In this document: positions 16,628 through 25,784 of the stretch, piece by piece | Position numbering within the stretch: position 1 is the first letter of the stretch | Layout of the letters: each line of letters starts with the position of its first letter | The notes under the pieces: model-generated | The model's database searches: none | Seen by the model: the letters and a program-made list of their open reading frames with translations, nothing else | Told to the model about the DNA's origin: nothing | DNA from: Streptomyces sp. f51 | GTDB lineage: Bacteria > Actinomycetota > Actinomycetes > Streptomycetales > Streptomycetaceae | DNA length: 64,000 bases | Assembly: GCF_037940415.1 (NCBI RefSeq) | Contig: NZ_CP149798.1 | Span: 7,783,001-7,847,000 of the forward strand | Direction of reading: 5' to 3' | Position numbers and translations under genes: made by a program

Positions 16628-17116
16628 ATGATCAACGGGTTGAAGAGGGCCGCGGCCCTGGGGGCGGCGACGGTGGCCCTGGCCGCTGGCGCAGTCGTCG
16701 GTACGGTCGGTACCGCGTCGGCCGCCCCGCAGGACCACCGGCCGTCGGCGGGGGCGCAGGACCACCGGCCCTCGGCGGGGTCGCGTCACTTCGAGAGGGT
16801 GGCGGGGCACTGGGCACGGCAGTGGCGCCCGGCGTTCCGGGACCGGCACCACCACTGGCACCCCGGCCAGTGGGTCCGCGTCTGGCGCCCCGCCCACAAG
16901 GATTGCCACCACTCATCCCGTCGCTCACGCCGGCATCCGCCCGTAGTGCGGCTGCCGTTCACACCAAAACCGGCCCCGGCGCGCCTTTCGAAGGCGCGCC
17001 GGGGCCGGCTCGTCTGGTCGCGATGCCGTCAGCCGGGCCGGACTCACGCCACTCCACCACGCGCCCGTTCGGTAAGGCCGTTGACCGTTCATGGGCGGTC
17101 AGCCGGCAGTCCGTGA
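16628..17116 (+). CDS. Small secreted His/Trp-rich protein, C-terminus doubtful
   Basis: ATG 16628 with GGAAAGG upstream starts a clear Sec signal peptide ending ASAAP (about residue 33). Then come two copies of QDHRPSAG and a His/Arg/Trp-rich segment (HWARQWRPAFRDRHHHW, then HPGQWVRVWRPAHKDCHH). The frame as read runs 163 residues and passes through the strong hairpin at 16970-17008. The final 60 residues are Arg-rich and lack protein character. A TAG in the next frame at 16942 suggests that a one-base change removed the original stop before the hairpin. The mature protein is probably about 70 residues, with unknown function. Confidence 0.55.
   Translation: MINGLKRAAALGAATVALAAGAVVGTVGTASAAPQDHRPSAGAQDHRPSAGSRHFERVAGHWARQWRPAFRDRHHHWHPGQWVRVWRPAHKDCHHSSRRSRRHPPVVRLPFTPKPAPARLSKARRGRLVWSRCRQPGRTHATPPRARSVRPLTVHGRSAGSP
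16970..17008 (+). terminator. Strong hairpin terminator
   Basis: A perfect 18-bp GC-rich stem (16970-16987 with 16991-17008) around a TCG loop, preceded by CAAAA. It lies just after the likely original end of the secreted-protein gene and inside the extended frame now read. Confidence 0.8.
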
Positions 17117-17277
17117 ACGCGCCGGGGCGCCCGTACGGCTACGGCCGCGGCAATCAGCGCGACGTCGAGGACTGCCCGTACGCCTCCGACGGCTCCTCGG
17201 CCATGGCGGCGTCCTGCAAGGCATGCCGGGACCGGCCGGCGGACAGAGCGGCGCGCTCTCGTGCTCCGGTGCCGGGG

Positions 17278-18951
17278 TCACCGGCGGGTGAAGGTCGTCG
17301 GTGATCCGAGCCCCAGTGCGTTGGGGGCGAGTCGGAGCGTTCCGTCGGTCATGCTTATTTCGTAGGAGTTGCCGGACGAGCAGACCACGGTGCCGGCCGA
17401 GTCCGTGGTGTGCGGGGACTGCGCGGCGAGGTTCACGCTGCCTGCGTTCACCGCCTTCAGCGCAAGTGACTCGGTGCAGCCGTCGTTCTTGCCGTCGTCC
17501 TGGTCGTGGATGTCGCTCACCTGCTGTCCGACCAGCTGACCGAGCCGCCCCGCGTGCAGGGTGAGGGTGACCTTGTAGCTGTCGGTGTGCAGTCCGAACG
17601 AGTAGTTGCCGTTCGGATTTCCCGGGCCGGTACCGACCCAGGTTCCCACCCAGGAGGCCGGCAGCGCGGTGGGGTCAGAACTCGGACCGTTGCCCGGCAG
17701 GGTGGTTGCCGCGCCGCTGCCGCCGGTCGAACCCGTGTGGTCCGAGCCGGAGTTGACGAAGGCGCGCACCAGCAGGCCGGCCAGCGCCAGCACGGCCAGG
17801 GTGCCCGCCACGGCGACCAGCGGGATCCGGCGTGCCGTGCCCGCCACCGGCTCCGGAACCGGACTCGGCGTGGGTATCGGGTCTGGTCCGTCGTGGTGGG
17901 CCGGGCGGTCGTGCGCGGTTCGCGTCACGGTGTCAGGGGATGGGCGCGGCGCGAGGACGGCGGTGTCTTCGGGCGGGTCGGACAGGGGAGTGGCGTCGTC
18001 GGTGGCAGTGCCGGCATGGGTCAGGGAACGCGCGGCGGCCGGGTCGGCCAGCGTCGCGCGCGTCTGCGCCTTCCGCGCCGCCAGTTCCGCAGGGAGGGCC
18101 GGCGGCTGCCGCAGTGTCCAGACCCCGGCCGGACGATCCGGCTCGGGCAGCAGCTCGGTGGCCGCCCGGGCCGTCGGGCGGTCCGCGGGCTGCTTCGCCA
18201 GACAGGCCCGAACCAGCGGCAGCAGCGCCTCGGGCACCCCTTCCAGATCGGGTTCCTCGTGGACCACGCGGTACAGCAGCGCCTGCGCGGAGGGCTCCTG
18301 GCCGGGCAGGCTGAAGGGACCACGACCGGTGGCCGCGTACACCAGCACCGCGCCCAGGGCGAAGATGTCGCCGGGCTCCGCCGAGCCGCCGGCGGTGGCC
18401 TGTTCGGGTGCCATGTAGCCCGGCGAGCCGATGATCCCGCCGGTCCGGGTATGCCGGGAGTCCTCCGCGGCGCGGGCGATGCCGAAGTCGATCAGCAGGG
18501 GCCGGGTGTCCGCCAGCAGTACGTTGGACGGTTTGACGTCCCGGTGGGCCAGGCCCGCCTGGTGCACCGCGTGCAGAGCCTCGCACAGCTCGGCGGCCAG
18601 TGCGGTCAGACTGTCCGCCGGCAGCGGCCCGTACCCCGTCACCCATTCGGCCAGCGACGGCGCGGCCACGTACTCGGTGGCGAACCACTGCGGGCGCGAG
18701 CCCTCCGGCGAGAAGTCGACCACCGTGACCGTCCACGGCGAGCGCACCCGGTCGGCATGCCGGATCTCACGAGTGAAGCGCTCCCTGAAAGCGGGGTCGA
18801 GCCCGAACTCCGGCCGCACGGTCTTCAGCGCGAGCGGCCGTCCGGACGGGGTCCGCGCCAGGTACACCTGGCCCATACCCCCGACGCCGAGCCGCGCGAA
18901 CAGCGGATACCCCCCGACCGACACCGGATCGGACTCCTCCAGACACTCCAT
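17278..18951 (-). CDS. Membrane-anchored Ser/Thr protein kinase (Hanks type)
   Basis: 557 residues. The kinase domain (about 13-275) has the Gly loop GVGGMGQVYLA, Lys43, HRDVKPSN (Asp138), DFG (Asp155) and GSPGYMAPE. A Pro/Thr-rich linker, one transmembrane helix (about 375-398) and an extracellular domain of about 150 residues follow, without PASTA repeats. The outer domain carries a CTESLALKAV-type Cys and matches nothing I can name. It would sense an external cue and phosphorylate cytoplasmic targets. The gene stands alone. The kinase at 57115 has the same layout but a different outer domain. Confidence 0.93.
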   Translation of the reverse strand: MECLEESDPVSVGGYPLFARLGVGGMGQVYLARTPSGRPLALKTVRPEFGLDPAFRERFTREIRHADRVRSPWTVTVVDFSPEGSRPQWFATEYVAAPSLAEWVTGYGPLPADSLTALAAELCEALHAVHQAGLAHRDVKPSNVLLADTRPLLIDFGIARAAEDSRHTRTGGIIGSPGYMAPEQATAGGSAEPGDIFALGAVLVYAATGRGPFSLPGQEPSAQALLYRVVHEEPDLEGVPEALLPLVRACLAKQPADRPTARAATELLPEPDRPAGVWTLRQPPALPAELAARKAQTRATLADPAAARSLTHAGTATDDATPLSDPPEDTAVLAPRPSPDTVTRTAHDRPAHHDGPDPIPTPSPVPEPVAGTARRIPLVAVAGTLAVLALAGLLVRAFVNSGSDHTGSTGGSGAATTLPGNGPSSDPTALPASWVGTWVGTGPGNPNGNYSFGLHTDSYKVTLTLHAGRLGQLVGQQVSDIHDQDDGKNDGCTESLALKAVNAGSVNLAAQSPHTTDSAGTVVCSSGNSYEISMTDGTLRLAPNALGLGSPTTFTRR

Positions 18952-19272
18952 GCCCGAAGCCTATGATCACCTTCACCGGCTGCCCCCAGTTGGGCCCCTG
19001 TCCGAGGCCACAGGGCCGGACAGCTCGGAAAAGAACCTGTCGGCCAAACAGACGAATCACAGTGAATTCGTCCGCTCGCCGACCGGACTCGAGCGAAAGA
19101 GAGCAGTCCGGTGTACCGCCGGTCCCGCTTGTGGCGACACGGAATCAACGCCTCAAACGGCTTTCGTCGGGCAGGGGAGATCCAGGGTGCTACTCCGCCC
19201 CCGGCGTTCACCCTGGAGTGCCCCCAGGAGTGCGGACGGTTGCGTCCCGGTCGTCGCCCCTGGGGTTTCCCG
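18952..19272. other. Intergenic stretch, no gene seen
   Basis: The stretch lies between the kinase start and the DUF2945 stop, both on the minus strand. It must hold the kinase promoter. No hairpin, repeat or plausible ORF was found. Confidence 0.5.
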
Positions 19273-19503
19273 TCATGAGGACGCGCCACCCTTGCGGCGC
19301 AGCGCGTCGCGCTTGTGGACAGCGGACCGTCCGGAAGCGTTGCTCTGCACCTCGTATTGCGGCGCCTGCTGGGATGCGTCCACCGTGCGACCGGCCCGGT
19401 GGACGTGGTCGGTGATCTTTCCGGTGACGGTTCCGGCCACGTCCTGGCCGTGACTTCGCCACGACACCTTGTCGCCTTTGCGGAGCCTGCGGCTCTTGGG
19501 CAT
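19273..19503 (-). CDS. DUF2945 (HVA1 Tudor-like) small protein
   Basis: 76 residues, basic. It begins RLRKGDKVSWRSHGQDVAG, then TVTGKITD, and ends QYEVQSNASGRSAVHKRDAL, the strand pattern of the DUF2945/hypervirulence-associated Tudor-like domain. ATG 19503 follows GAGGAACG. These proteins are small, cytoplasmic and often expressed under stress, with unknown reaction. Confidence 0.85.
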   Translation of the reverse strand: MPKSRRLRKGDKVSWRSHGQDVAGTVTGKITDHVHRAGRTVDASQQAPQYEVQSNASGRSAVHKRDALRRKGGASS

Positions 19504-19623
19504 CGTTCCTCCTCGGTCTGTTCTGTCCTCGGGTGCGGGCAAGTGGCCGTGACGTCCGTCGCTTTGAGGGTCGTTCTTCTCGACTGGAAGCCGAGGCAAG
19601 TTCTGCGAACGGGCCTCTCGGAA

Positions 19624-20103
19624 TCAGGCAGGGCGCGGCGGGAGCAGGCTGTTCTTCTCTTGACCCAACCGGCCTATTCGGCCCAACGGCGGTGAGTAGA
19701 CGTGGATCGTCACTGTGGATTCAGCCGGAGCTCTGCGCCGCATGCGGTGGACGCATCTGTGGTCGAAACAAAACCCCTCTCCTGCTGTGACGCAGGTTTC
19801 CAAGGGTCCGTGGCCGGGACGCAGAAGCGTGTGCAGGATGGTTCCTCGGGCTACGAACACGGCAGTGCAGGAGGCTCCGTGATCATGGAATCCGGTTGCA
19901 TCGTCATTGCCGAGCCATTCGATCACTGAGATTTCCAGGAGCGGATTGGTGAAAAGGCCGATGTGTGAGGGTCGTTCTCCTCCGCCTTCCAGCAGACTCC
20001 CCCACGCGAGAGGGCAGGCGGCAACGTCGCGGGCGATACGGAGAAGCTCGCAGGGCTGGACATACCGCCTTGCAGGATCGATGGGAAGGCTGCTGTCGTG
20101 CAT
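19624..20103 (-). CDS. Cysteine dioxygenase-type cupin protein
   Basis: 159 residues with the thiol-dioxygenase cupin: WGNDDATGFHDHGAS-like first motif (here LGNDDATGFHDHGAS, giving the HxH iron ligands) and a later FCFDHRCVHRMRR supplying the third His. Members oxidise cysteine or related thiols to sulfinic acids using Fe(II). ATG 20103 has GGAG 10 bp upstream; ATG 20154 would extend it by 17 residues but lacks a binding site. The substrate is not certain. Confidence 0.82.
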   Translation of the reverse strand: MHDSSLPIDPARRYVQPCELLRIARDVAACPLAWGSLLEGGGERPSHIGLFTNPLLEISVIEWLGNDDATGFHDHGASCTAVFVARGTILHTLLRPGHGPLETCVTAGEGFCFDHRCVHRMRRRAPAESTVTIHVYSPPLGRIGRLGQEKNSLLPPRPA

Positions 20104-20461
20104 CGGCGCCCAACTCCTGTCGGCACCCGCGGTAACTACGTAATGGGCACTCATCGCCGCGAACAAACCGGGAGGTCGACCTCTGGCCGGCCTTCGAGTC
20201 CCCGCCCGTCCAGCTGGCGAACTCTGCGGCAGCTCCAGCCCGTCGATCTGAGCGCGGTGGTTCGACCGGTCCCCGGCGGCGAGCCTGGACTCCACACGGC
20301 GCGCCGGCCTGCGCGGACCCCCGCCTCGAACGACGATGACGGCAGTCGCTTCCTTACGCAACGCCGCCAGGTGCCGCAGTCGTTGGCGCGCCCGGCCGGG
20401 GTGCCCCGCGATGCCGTGCCGGTTCAGCCGCGCGTGGCCTGGTGGCCTTTCGCCGTCGCTC
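20104..20461. other. Intergenic stretch, no feature seen
   Basis: This separates the dioxygenase start from the stop of the next minus-strand gene. Open frames exist on both strands, as expected at this GC content, but none has a start signal or family resemblance. Confidence 0.45.
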
Positions 20462-20842
20462 TCAGCGGCTTCCGTCCCCCGCTGATGAGCCGTCGGGATC
20501 GATGCCGGTGTATGCCGAGGCGTCCTTTCTGCCGCTGGGGCGGCGGGACTTCCCGCGGCGCCCGGTGTCGTGCATGCCCTGGGACTGCCCCTGGTCCTCG
20601 GCGCGCGTGGTCAGGCTGTCCGAAGGGGTGCCCTTTGCTGAGGCTTCTTTCGTCTTCTTCGTAGGCTCCTTGCGCGGCTCGTCGGGTTCTGGGGCGTATG
20701 CCTCGGGGTGGAAGGAGCGGTGGGGGCTGGGATTCGGCTGCTGAGACTCCTCGTTCACGGACGGGCCCCAGCGCAGCCGACGTTCTTCCTCGGGTGCGCG
20801 CGATCCGGGCTCCTGCGGGGGCTGCTTGGCTGTCTTCGCCAT
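20462..20842 (-). CDS. Small disordered, highly charged protein
   Basis: 126 residues, rich in Pro, Glu, Lys, Ser and Gly, predicted to be disordered throughout: MAKTAKQPPQEPGSRAPEEE at the start, DEPRKEPTKKTKEASAKG in the middle. ATG 20842 has AAGAGGT upstream. There is no known domain. Composition resembles small stress-related hydrophilic proteins, but no function is assigned. Confidence 0.6.
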   Translation of the reverse strand: MAKTAKQPPQEPGSRAPEEERRLRWGPSVNEESQQPNPSPHRSFHPEAYAPEPDEPRKEPTKKTKEASAKGTPSDSLTTRAEDQGQSQGMHDTGRRGKSRRPSGRKDASAYTGIDPDGSSAGDGSR

Positions 20843-21550
20843 GGGGGGACCTCTTGTTCTTGTGATTGCGGGGTGGCTCGCCGAGTTTCCCGGCATATGC
20901 GTGCAAAACATGGCGCAGTGGTTTCCTCTGGCCCTTCGGGCGTGACGGTCCGTGCGCGTAGGGGGCGGAACGCATCGCACAGCTGACGCGGCGGGCCCAG
21001 ACTCCGCCGCCGGCCGCAACGGAGATCATTTCCGGGTTCACGCCCCAGGGGGACCCCGATGCCGGTTCGCCGCAAGGCCTCCGTACGCCGGTGCGGAAGA
21101 CGGCGCTGGCGCGGGGGCCGTGATCCACGCCGCTGAGCGCCGGGAAAGCGGCGATGGCACCGAGAACGGCGGTGACGACGCGAGCCGCGGCCTGCACCGG
21201 CAGCAGCAGGGCCAGGGCCGCGACACCCGCATCCGCCTCCAGCCTGGCAGTGGCCACAAGGCCGGCACCCCAACCCTGAGCCGTCGCCTGCCCTCCCTCC
21301 TCGGCCTTTCGCCTCGGCTTCGTCCGGCCTTCTCTGGGGCGGGACAAAGAACCTGCGGGCGGCCCGTGCTCCGCCCGCCTCCAACGGCAATCTTCGGCGC
21401 GGTGAAAGTGCGCGGGCCCACCAACCTGCCCTCACCGTGGGTCGCTTCAAAGCCGCCGAGGATTTGGGGAAGAGCTGCCGCATCACGGTTGCGACGGCGG
21501 GTACTCGTGCATCAGCCCCTCCCGGGCACCCACAGGAGGCTGAACCAGCC
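20843..21550. other. Long stretch without a supported gene
   Basis: About 700 bp. A minus frame over 21100-21300 encodes one hydrophobic helix (ALALLLPVQAAARVVTAVLG) and could be a small membrane protein or a relic, but it has no clean start and runs on into unrelated sequence. AGGAGG at 21533-21538 belongs to the following gene. Confidence 0.45.
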
Positions 21551-21895
21551 ATGGTGACCCATTCTCTGGAGCACGGCGTGCTGGTCCTGATCCTGGACGA
21601 CGGTCCAGGTTCCCAGGCTCAGGACGATCTCCCCAGACGCATCAGCGATCTCGTCCATGCTCACGACCCGAGGCCTGTCGTCATTATTCTCGGAGGCGAC
21701 GCGCCTGCCGCGGCAACCAGCGCGGTTCTGCGCGCCCACCGTATGTGCAGCGACGTCGGTGTGCTGATGTCCGTGGCCGCCCACAGCGCCGCGGTGCGGC
21801 GCAGGCTCCAGGCTCGGACCCCTGCCGTGGGCACAAGTCTGGTTGTCCATGCCCGCGCCGATACCGCCATCGCCACGGCCGTCACCGCCGCATGA
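21551..21895 (+). CDS. Small hypothetical protein with STAS-like pattern
   Basis: 114 residues. Alternating strands and helices (GVLVLILDDGPG; PRPVVIILGGDAPAAATSAV; VGVLMSVAAHSAAVRRRLQA) recall a STAS or anti-sigma-antagonist fold, without the phospho-acceptor DSxG motif. ATG 21551 lies 12 bp after AGGAGG. No neighbour suggests a job, and the fold assignment is only by eye. Confidence 0.55.
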   Translation: MVTHSLEHGVLVLILDDGPGSQAQDDLPRRISDLVHAHDPRPVVIILGGDAPAAATSAVLRAHRMCSDVGVLMSVAAHSAAVRRRLQARTPAVGTSLVVHARADTAIATAVTAA

Positions 21896-22673
21896 CCTTC
21901 GGAGCCTGCAACCGGCGGACCGAATACCCCAGTTGAAGCAGACGATTCCCGGCCCCCGCTGGAACACTGTGCGTGTGCCTGGTTCTCGCACCGCACGGCG
22001 CGCGGCCCGCCCTGCTCCGCAGGCCGTGCAAGCGGGGGAGCCGGTGGACGACAAGATCGTCGACGCGGACGTGGTGCCGTTCGACAACGATCGTCTCTTG
22101 AACGGGGCGTGGAGATCGTCAAGGCCGTGGCCGAGGATCCGAAAAGGCCCTGGGCCGGTGCCCTGCGGCCTTCGTCCTTCTTCCGGAAGAGGTGCGGCCG
22201 ACGGTGCGGCGTGGGCCGGCCCGCCCCGGTCAGGGAGGCTGGTACGGGCCGACCCACGCGTCTCGCTGAGCCGGTGCAGCGAGTGCATCCTGGACCCGCC
22301 ATCCAGGATCTTCTTGCACGGCCCCCACAGCCGCAGGGCATGAGTAGCCACCTTTCCGTCGGTAAAACCCCGCTTCGCGGTCTTTGCTCGCGGCGGGTAG
22401 TGCCTGGACGCGGGGCCGGGCACTCGCAACAGCGGGGCCCGGGTTCCTCGAGGGCGCGGGTCTCGCTGACCCCGATGCCGTTCTGGATGATCCGCGGTGG
22501 GTGGAGTGGCGCGGTGCCCCCATGCGCACCGGGGGCTGCGCCCCGCCACGGCGCCCGACCCGCCGACGCATCGCGACAGCGGGCCACGGACGGGCGACCG
22601 GCCAGCCCGCGACTAAAAGCCGCAAAGCGCTGTTAATAGGTTTGAATCTCGAAAATGGGTCTACGCGCTTGAT
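21896..22673. other. Long non-coding stretch
   Basis: Nearly 800 bp without a gene I can support. Frames break often and codon bias is absent. The end (22615-22670) is relatively AT-rich and probably carries the promoter of the CYTH-CHAD gene. Confidence 0.5.
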
Positions 22674-24212
22674 ATGGCTCGTTCCACGCGAGAGACAGAA
22701 CGCAAATACACCGCGCCCGATGCCGACCTCTCCTGGCTGCCCGACCTGGCCGGTACCGGCTGCGTCGCCTCCGTAGCGGACCAGGGAGTGCAGGAGCTGG
22801 ACGCCGTCTACTACGACAGTGACGACCTGCGACTGACCCGCACCCGTGCCTCACTGCGACGCAGGACAGGCGGCACCGATCCTGGCTGGCACCTGAAATT
22901 CCCCCTCCCGGGCGACAGCCGTGAGGAGATCCAGGCTCCTCTCGGCTCAAAGAACGTTCCTGAGGAACTGCGGGATCTCACGCTCTCCCGCACCTACGGC
23001 GCAGCGCTGCGGCCCGTGATACGGATCCGTTCCAGCCGCTCCCTGCACCATCTGCTCGACGGGAAAGGCGTCGTCCTGGCAGAGCTGAGCGTGGACGAAG
23101 TGTCCGCGCAAGCCCTCCTCGACGACGAACGGCGCACGACCTGGACGGAGATGGAGGTCGAACTCGTTCAGGGCAGCGACCCGGCCCTCCTGGACAGTGT
23201 CGAAAAGGCGGTACGAAAGCACGGTCTCCATCGGGCGCAGAACCCGTCCAAGGTGCTCCGTGCGCTGACGGAGACGACGTCCATCCTGCACTGCGCGCCT
23301 GACGCGCGCGCCGACCCTGCCCCGGGAACGGCCGGCTCGTACGTGCTCGCCTACCTGGACCGGCTCACCGACACCCTCACGGACCTCGACCCCGCAGTCC
23401 GCCGAGACGCCCCCGACTCCGTCCACCGGATGCGCACCACGGCGCGCCGTCTGCGCGGCTGCCTGCGTTCCTACCGCTCCGTCCTCGACAGGGAAGCCAC
23501 CGACCCCATCCGGCGTGACCTGAAGTGGCTCGCCAACGAACTCGGGACGGAGCGCGACCACGAAGTGCTGCGCGAACGGCTCACCTCGCACCTGCGGGAA
23601 CTGCCCGGTGAACTGGTCCTGGGCCCGGTCGAGGCCCGGCTCACGGCATGGGACGTGACGCAGCGGACCCAGGCCCGACACCGCACGCTCGAGGCGCTCG
23701 CATCACGCCGCTACCTGAACCTGCTGAGGAACCTGAAATACCTCACCGAAGCGCCACCAGTGCACGATGCGAAGGCGGCCGGCAAACCCGGAAAGGTCCT
23801 CGGCAAGGCACTTCGCAAGGAGTACCGCCGCCTTGCCGGGCGCATGGAGCCGGCGCTCGACATGACGCCGGGCCGCGAGCGCGACACCGCGATCCACAAC
23901 GCCCGCAAGGCTGCCAAAAGACTCCGCTATGCCGCGGAGGCGGCCCGGCCCGCACTGGGCGGGCCCGCACGGCGACTCGGCAAACGGGTCAAGGCCGTGC
24001 AGCGGGTGAGCGGAGCCCAGCACGACAGTGTGGTGACGCGGGAAGCCCTGCGCCGGCTCGCCCTGTCCGCCCACGCGGCGGGAGAACCCGGATTCACCTG
24101 GGGCGTCCTGCACGGTCGGGAGGGAGCCACGGCCGGTGCCCGGGAACAACAGCTTCCCCATGTCTGGGCCAAGGCCCGCACAGCGGCGCGCAGCAAGGCT
24201 CCCTGGTCCTGA
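22674..24212 (+). CDS. CYTH and CHAD domain protein
   Basis: 512 residues. An N-terminal CYTH domain (about 3-200) begins with the diagnostic ExExK motif as ETERKYTA and holds alternating charged strands that bind triphosphate and metal. A C-terminal CHAD domain (about 218-505) is helical with conserved His/Arg (SVHRMRTTARRLRGCLRSY; AIHNARKAAKRLRYAAEAA). CHAD binds polyphosphate; CYTH enzymes hydrolyse triphosphates, so a role in polyphosphate or triphosphate metabolism is expected. It is a single gene, followed by TnpB element 1. Confidence 0.92.
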   Translation: MARSTRETERKYTAPDADLSWLPDLAGTGCVASVADQGVQELDAVYYDSDDLRLTRTRASLRRRTGGTDPGWHLKFPLPGDSREEIQAPLGSKNVPEELRDLTLSRTYGAALRPVIRIRSSRSLHHLLDGKGVVLAELSVDEVSAQALLDDERRTTWTEMEVELVQGSDPALLDSVEKAVRKHGLHRAQNPSKVLRALTETTSILHCAPDARADPAPGTAGSYVLAYLDRLTDTLTDLDPAVRRDAPDSVHRMRTTARRLRGCLRSYRSVLDREATDPIRRDLKWLANELGTERDHEVLRERLTSHLRELPGELVLGPVEARLTAWDVTQRTQARHRTLEALASRRYLNLLRNLKYLTEAPPVHDAKAAGKPGKVLGKALRKEYRRLAGRMEPALDMTPGRERDTAIHNARKAAKRLRYAAEAARPALGGPARRLGKRVKAVQRVSGAQHDSVVTREALRRLALSAHAAGEPGFTWGVLHGREGATAGAREQQLPHVWAKARTAARSKAPWS

Positions 24213-24391
24213 CGAGGCCGGACCGAGGCCCAGCCCGGCCGGCGCACCGGGTATCACCCCTGACCACCAGCTCTGATGGCCTGTTCTCTCTCTACCGCCC
24301 GCACCAGGCGCGCTCCACTCTGAAACGGGCACCCACCCCCGGGCAGCCCTGGCCGGTCTGTTCGGCGGGACGGCGGGATGAGCGTGACAGG

Positions 24392-24640
24392 TTGACATCC
24401 TCCCCGCCCTAAAGGACGGGGATTCCCGCCTGGCTGCCGGTGGTGACCGGCTGGGCCTTCGGATGGGTTCCCCGTTCAACGAGCCGTGCCTGGCGTGGGA
24501 TTTCCACTCCAGGGCTGACCGGCCCTCCAGGGGCGTTTAGCCTCTCCGCCTGCCCGGCGGCGAGGATCACACGCGACGCATTGAGGTCACGATCATGTTC
24601 GGTACCGCAGCCCTCGCACCGCCAGATACGCACGTGCAGC
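24392..24640 (-). ncRNA. Predicted omega RNA of TnpB element 1
   Basis: In TnpB elements the guide RNA comes from the 3-prime end of tnpB plus the right end, its last bases being flanking DNA. Here the scaffold would end GGATGTCAA at 24392 and the guide would be the minus-strand flank CCTGTCACGCTCATCC (24391-24376). The 5-prime limit is a guess. The relic at 62977-63222 shares nearly all of this segment. Confidence 0.4.
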
Positions 24641-25653
24641 GGCTTCTTCCCATCCACGACCCAGCACACCGAGCACGTCTGCGAGGAGGGCAGCCAGCGG
24701 GAAACGATGCCGACGTGCCGGCCACAGCGGGCCGCCTTCTCCTCCAGCACCCGGCGGAACATGCCCCATGCCGCGTCGTGCACAGACTTGGCCAGGCGAG
24801 TGCGGGCCAGGCCGGAGACCGCCAGGTCTTCGAGGTAGACCGCTTGGTTGTCGCGGACCAGCCTCGAAGCACTCTGATGGCACCAGTTTCTGCGCGCATC
24901 GGCCACCCGGGCATGCGCCCGGGCAACCTTCAACCGGGCCTTGGCCCGGTTCCTCGACCCCTTCACCTTCCGGCTCAACACCTGCTGCGCCTTCCTCAGT
25001 CTCCGCTCGGCACGCCGCAGGAAGCGGGGATTGTCGATCACCCGCCCGTCGGACAGCACGGCGTAATGCGTCAGGCCCAGGTCGATGCCGACCTCGGCAC
25101 CCACGGGCGCGAGCGGCTCGGGCTCGACCTGAACGACGAAGCTCGCGAAGTACCGCCCCGACGGATCCTTGAGCACAGTCACCGAGGAGGGAGGCGACGG
25201 CAGTTCCCGGGACCAGCGGACCCGCACGTCCCCGATCTTCGCGAGGTTCAGCCGGCCGTTGTCCCGCAGCCGGAACCCGTTCCTGGAGAAACGGACCGCC
25301 CGCCGGCTGTCCCTCTTCGACTTGAACGTCGGCAGTCCCATACGGCGCCCTGGCCGCTTGCCCGACACCGACGCGAAGAAGTTCGCGTACGCCGTATCGA
25401 GATCACGAAGAGAGGACTGCAAGGCGTCCACCGACACCTCGGCGAGCCAAGCCCGCTCGGCCGTCTTCTTCGCATCGGTGATCACCCGCTTCGCCAGAGC
25501 ACCCGTCGCGATCCGCGACCTGTCTGCCTGGTAGGCGGCCTTCCTCGCGGCCAGCGCATCGTTGAAGACCACCCGGGCACAGCCGAACGTACGAGCCAGC
25601 GCGATGCGCTGGCCCGGCGTCGGCTCGAGCCGGAAGGAGTACCGCAGATACAC
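24409..25653 (-). CDS. tnpB: RNA-guided endonuclease TnpB (element 1)
   Basis: 414 residues. The RuvC triad is complete: Asp191 (GIDLGLTH), Glu275 (YLEDLAV) and Asp356 (EHDRDLNAS), with a zinc ribbon between (C327xxC, C346xxC). The N-terminal RYSFRLEPTPGQ and helical WED/REC-like part are present, so it looks active. GTG 25653 is taken as start because YLRYSFRL follows immediately; there is no good binding site upstream. TnpB uses an omega RNA to cut DNA next to a target-adjacent motif and so keeps the element at its site. The C-terminal tail beyond 365 overlaps the right end. Confidence 0.93.
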   Translation of the reverse strand: MYLRYSFRLEPTPGQRIALARTFGCARVVFNDALAARKAAYQADRSRIATGALAKRVITDAKKTAERAWLAEVSVDALQSSLRDLDTAYANFFASVSGKRPGRRMGLPTFKSKRDSRRAVRFSRNGFRLRDNGRLNLAKIGDVRVRWSRELPSPPSSVTVLKDPSGRYFASFVVQVEPEPLAPVGAEVGIDLGLTHYAVLSDGRVIDNPRFLRRAERRLRKAQQVLSRKVKGSRNRAKARLKVARAHARVADARRNWCHQSASRLVRDNQAVYLEDLAVSGLARTRLAKSVHDAAWGMFRRVLEEKAARCGRHVGIVSRWLPSSQTCSVCWVVDGKKPLHVRIWRCEGCGTEHDRDLNASRVILAAGQAERLNAPGGPVSPGVEIPRQARLVERGTHPKAQPVTTGSQAGIPVL

Positions 25654-25784
25654 GGGACAAAACTTAACGGCCGCCACTGACAACGCCGGTCCGCCCAGGG
25701 GCGAACCGGCTTTTTCTGCCCTGCTCCGCAGGAGCTTCGTTTCCTCCCCGGCCTGAAGGCCGGGGTATCCACGAAGGAGACCTG

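Larger units (their letters stand above)
24392..25772 (-). mobile_element. IS200/IS605-type element 1, TnpB only
   Basis: A 1381-bp element with tnpB and no tnpA. The right end begins TTGACATCC at 24392, with an imperfect hairpin just inside. The left end reads GGGGTATCCAC to 25772, preceded by a CCCCGGCC/GGCCGGGG hairpin. Ends were set by comparison with element 2. The left flank GAAGGAG (25773-25779) is the ribosome binding site of the gene at 25785. With no transposase of its own it would need a TnpA in trans. Confidence 0.85.

Noticed and set aside
17506..18966. A 486-codon plus-strand frame opposite the Ser/Thr kinase
   Set aside because: It is Arg/Gly-rich with no motifs. The minus strand has every kinase motif.
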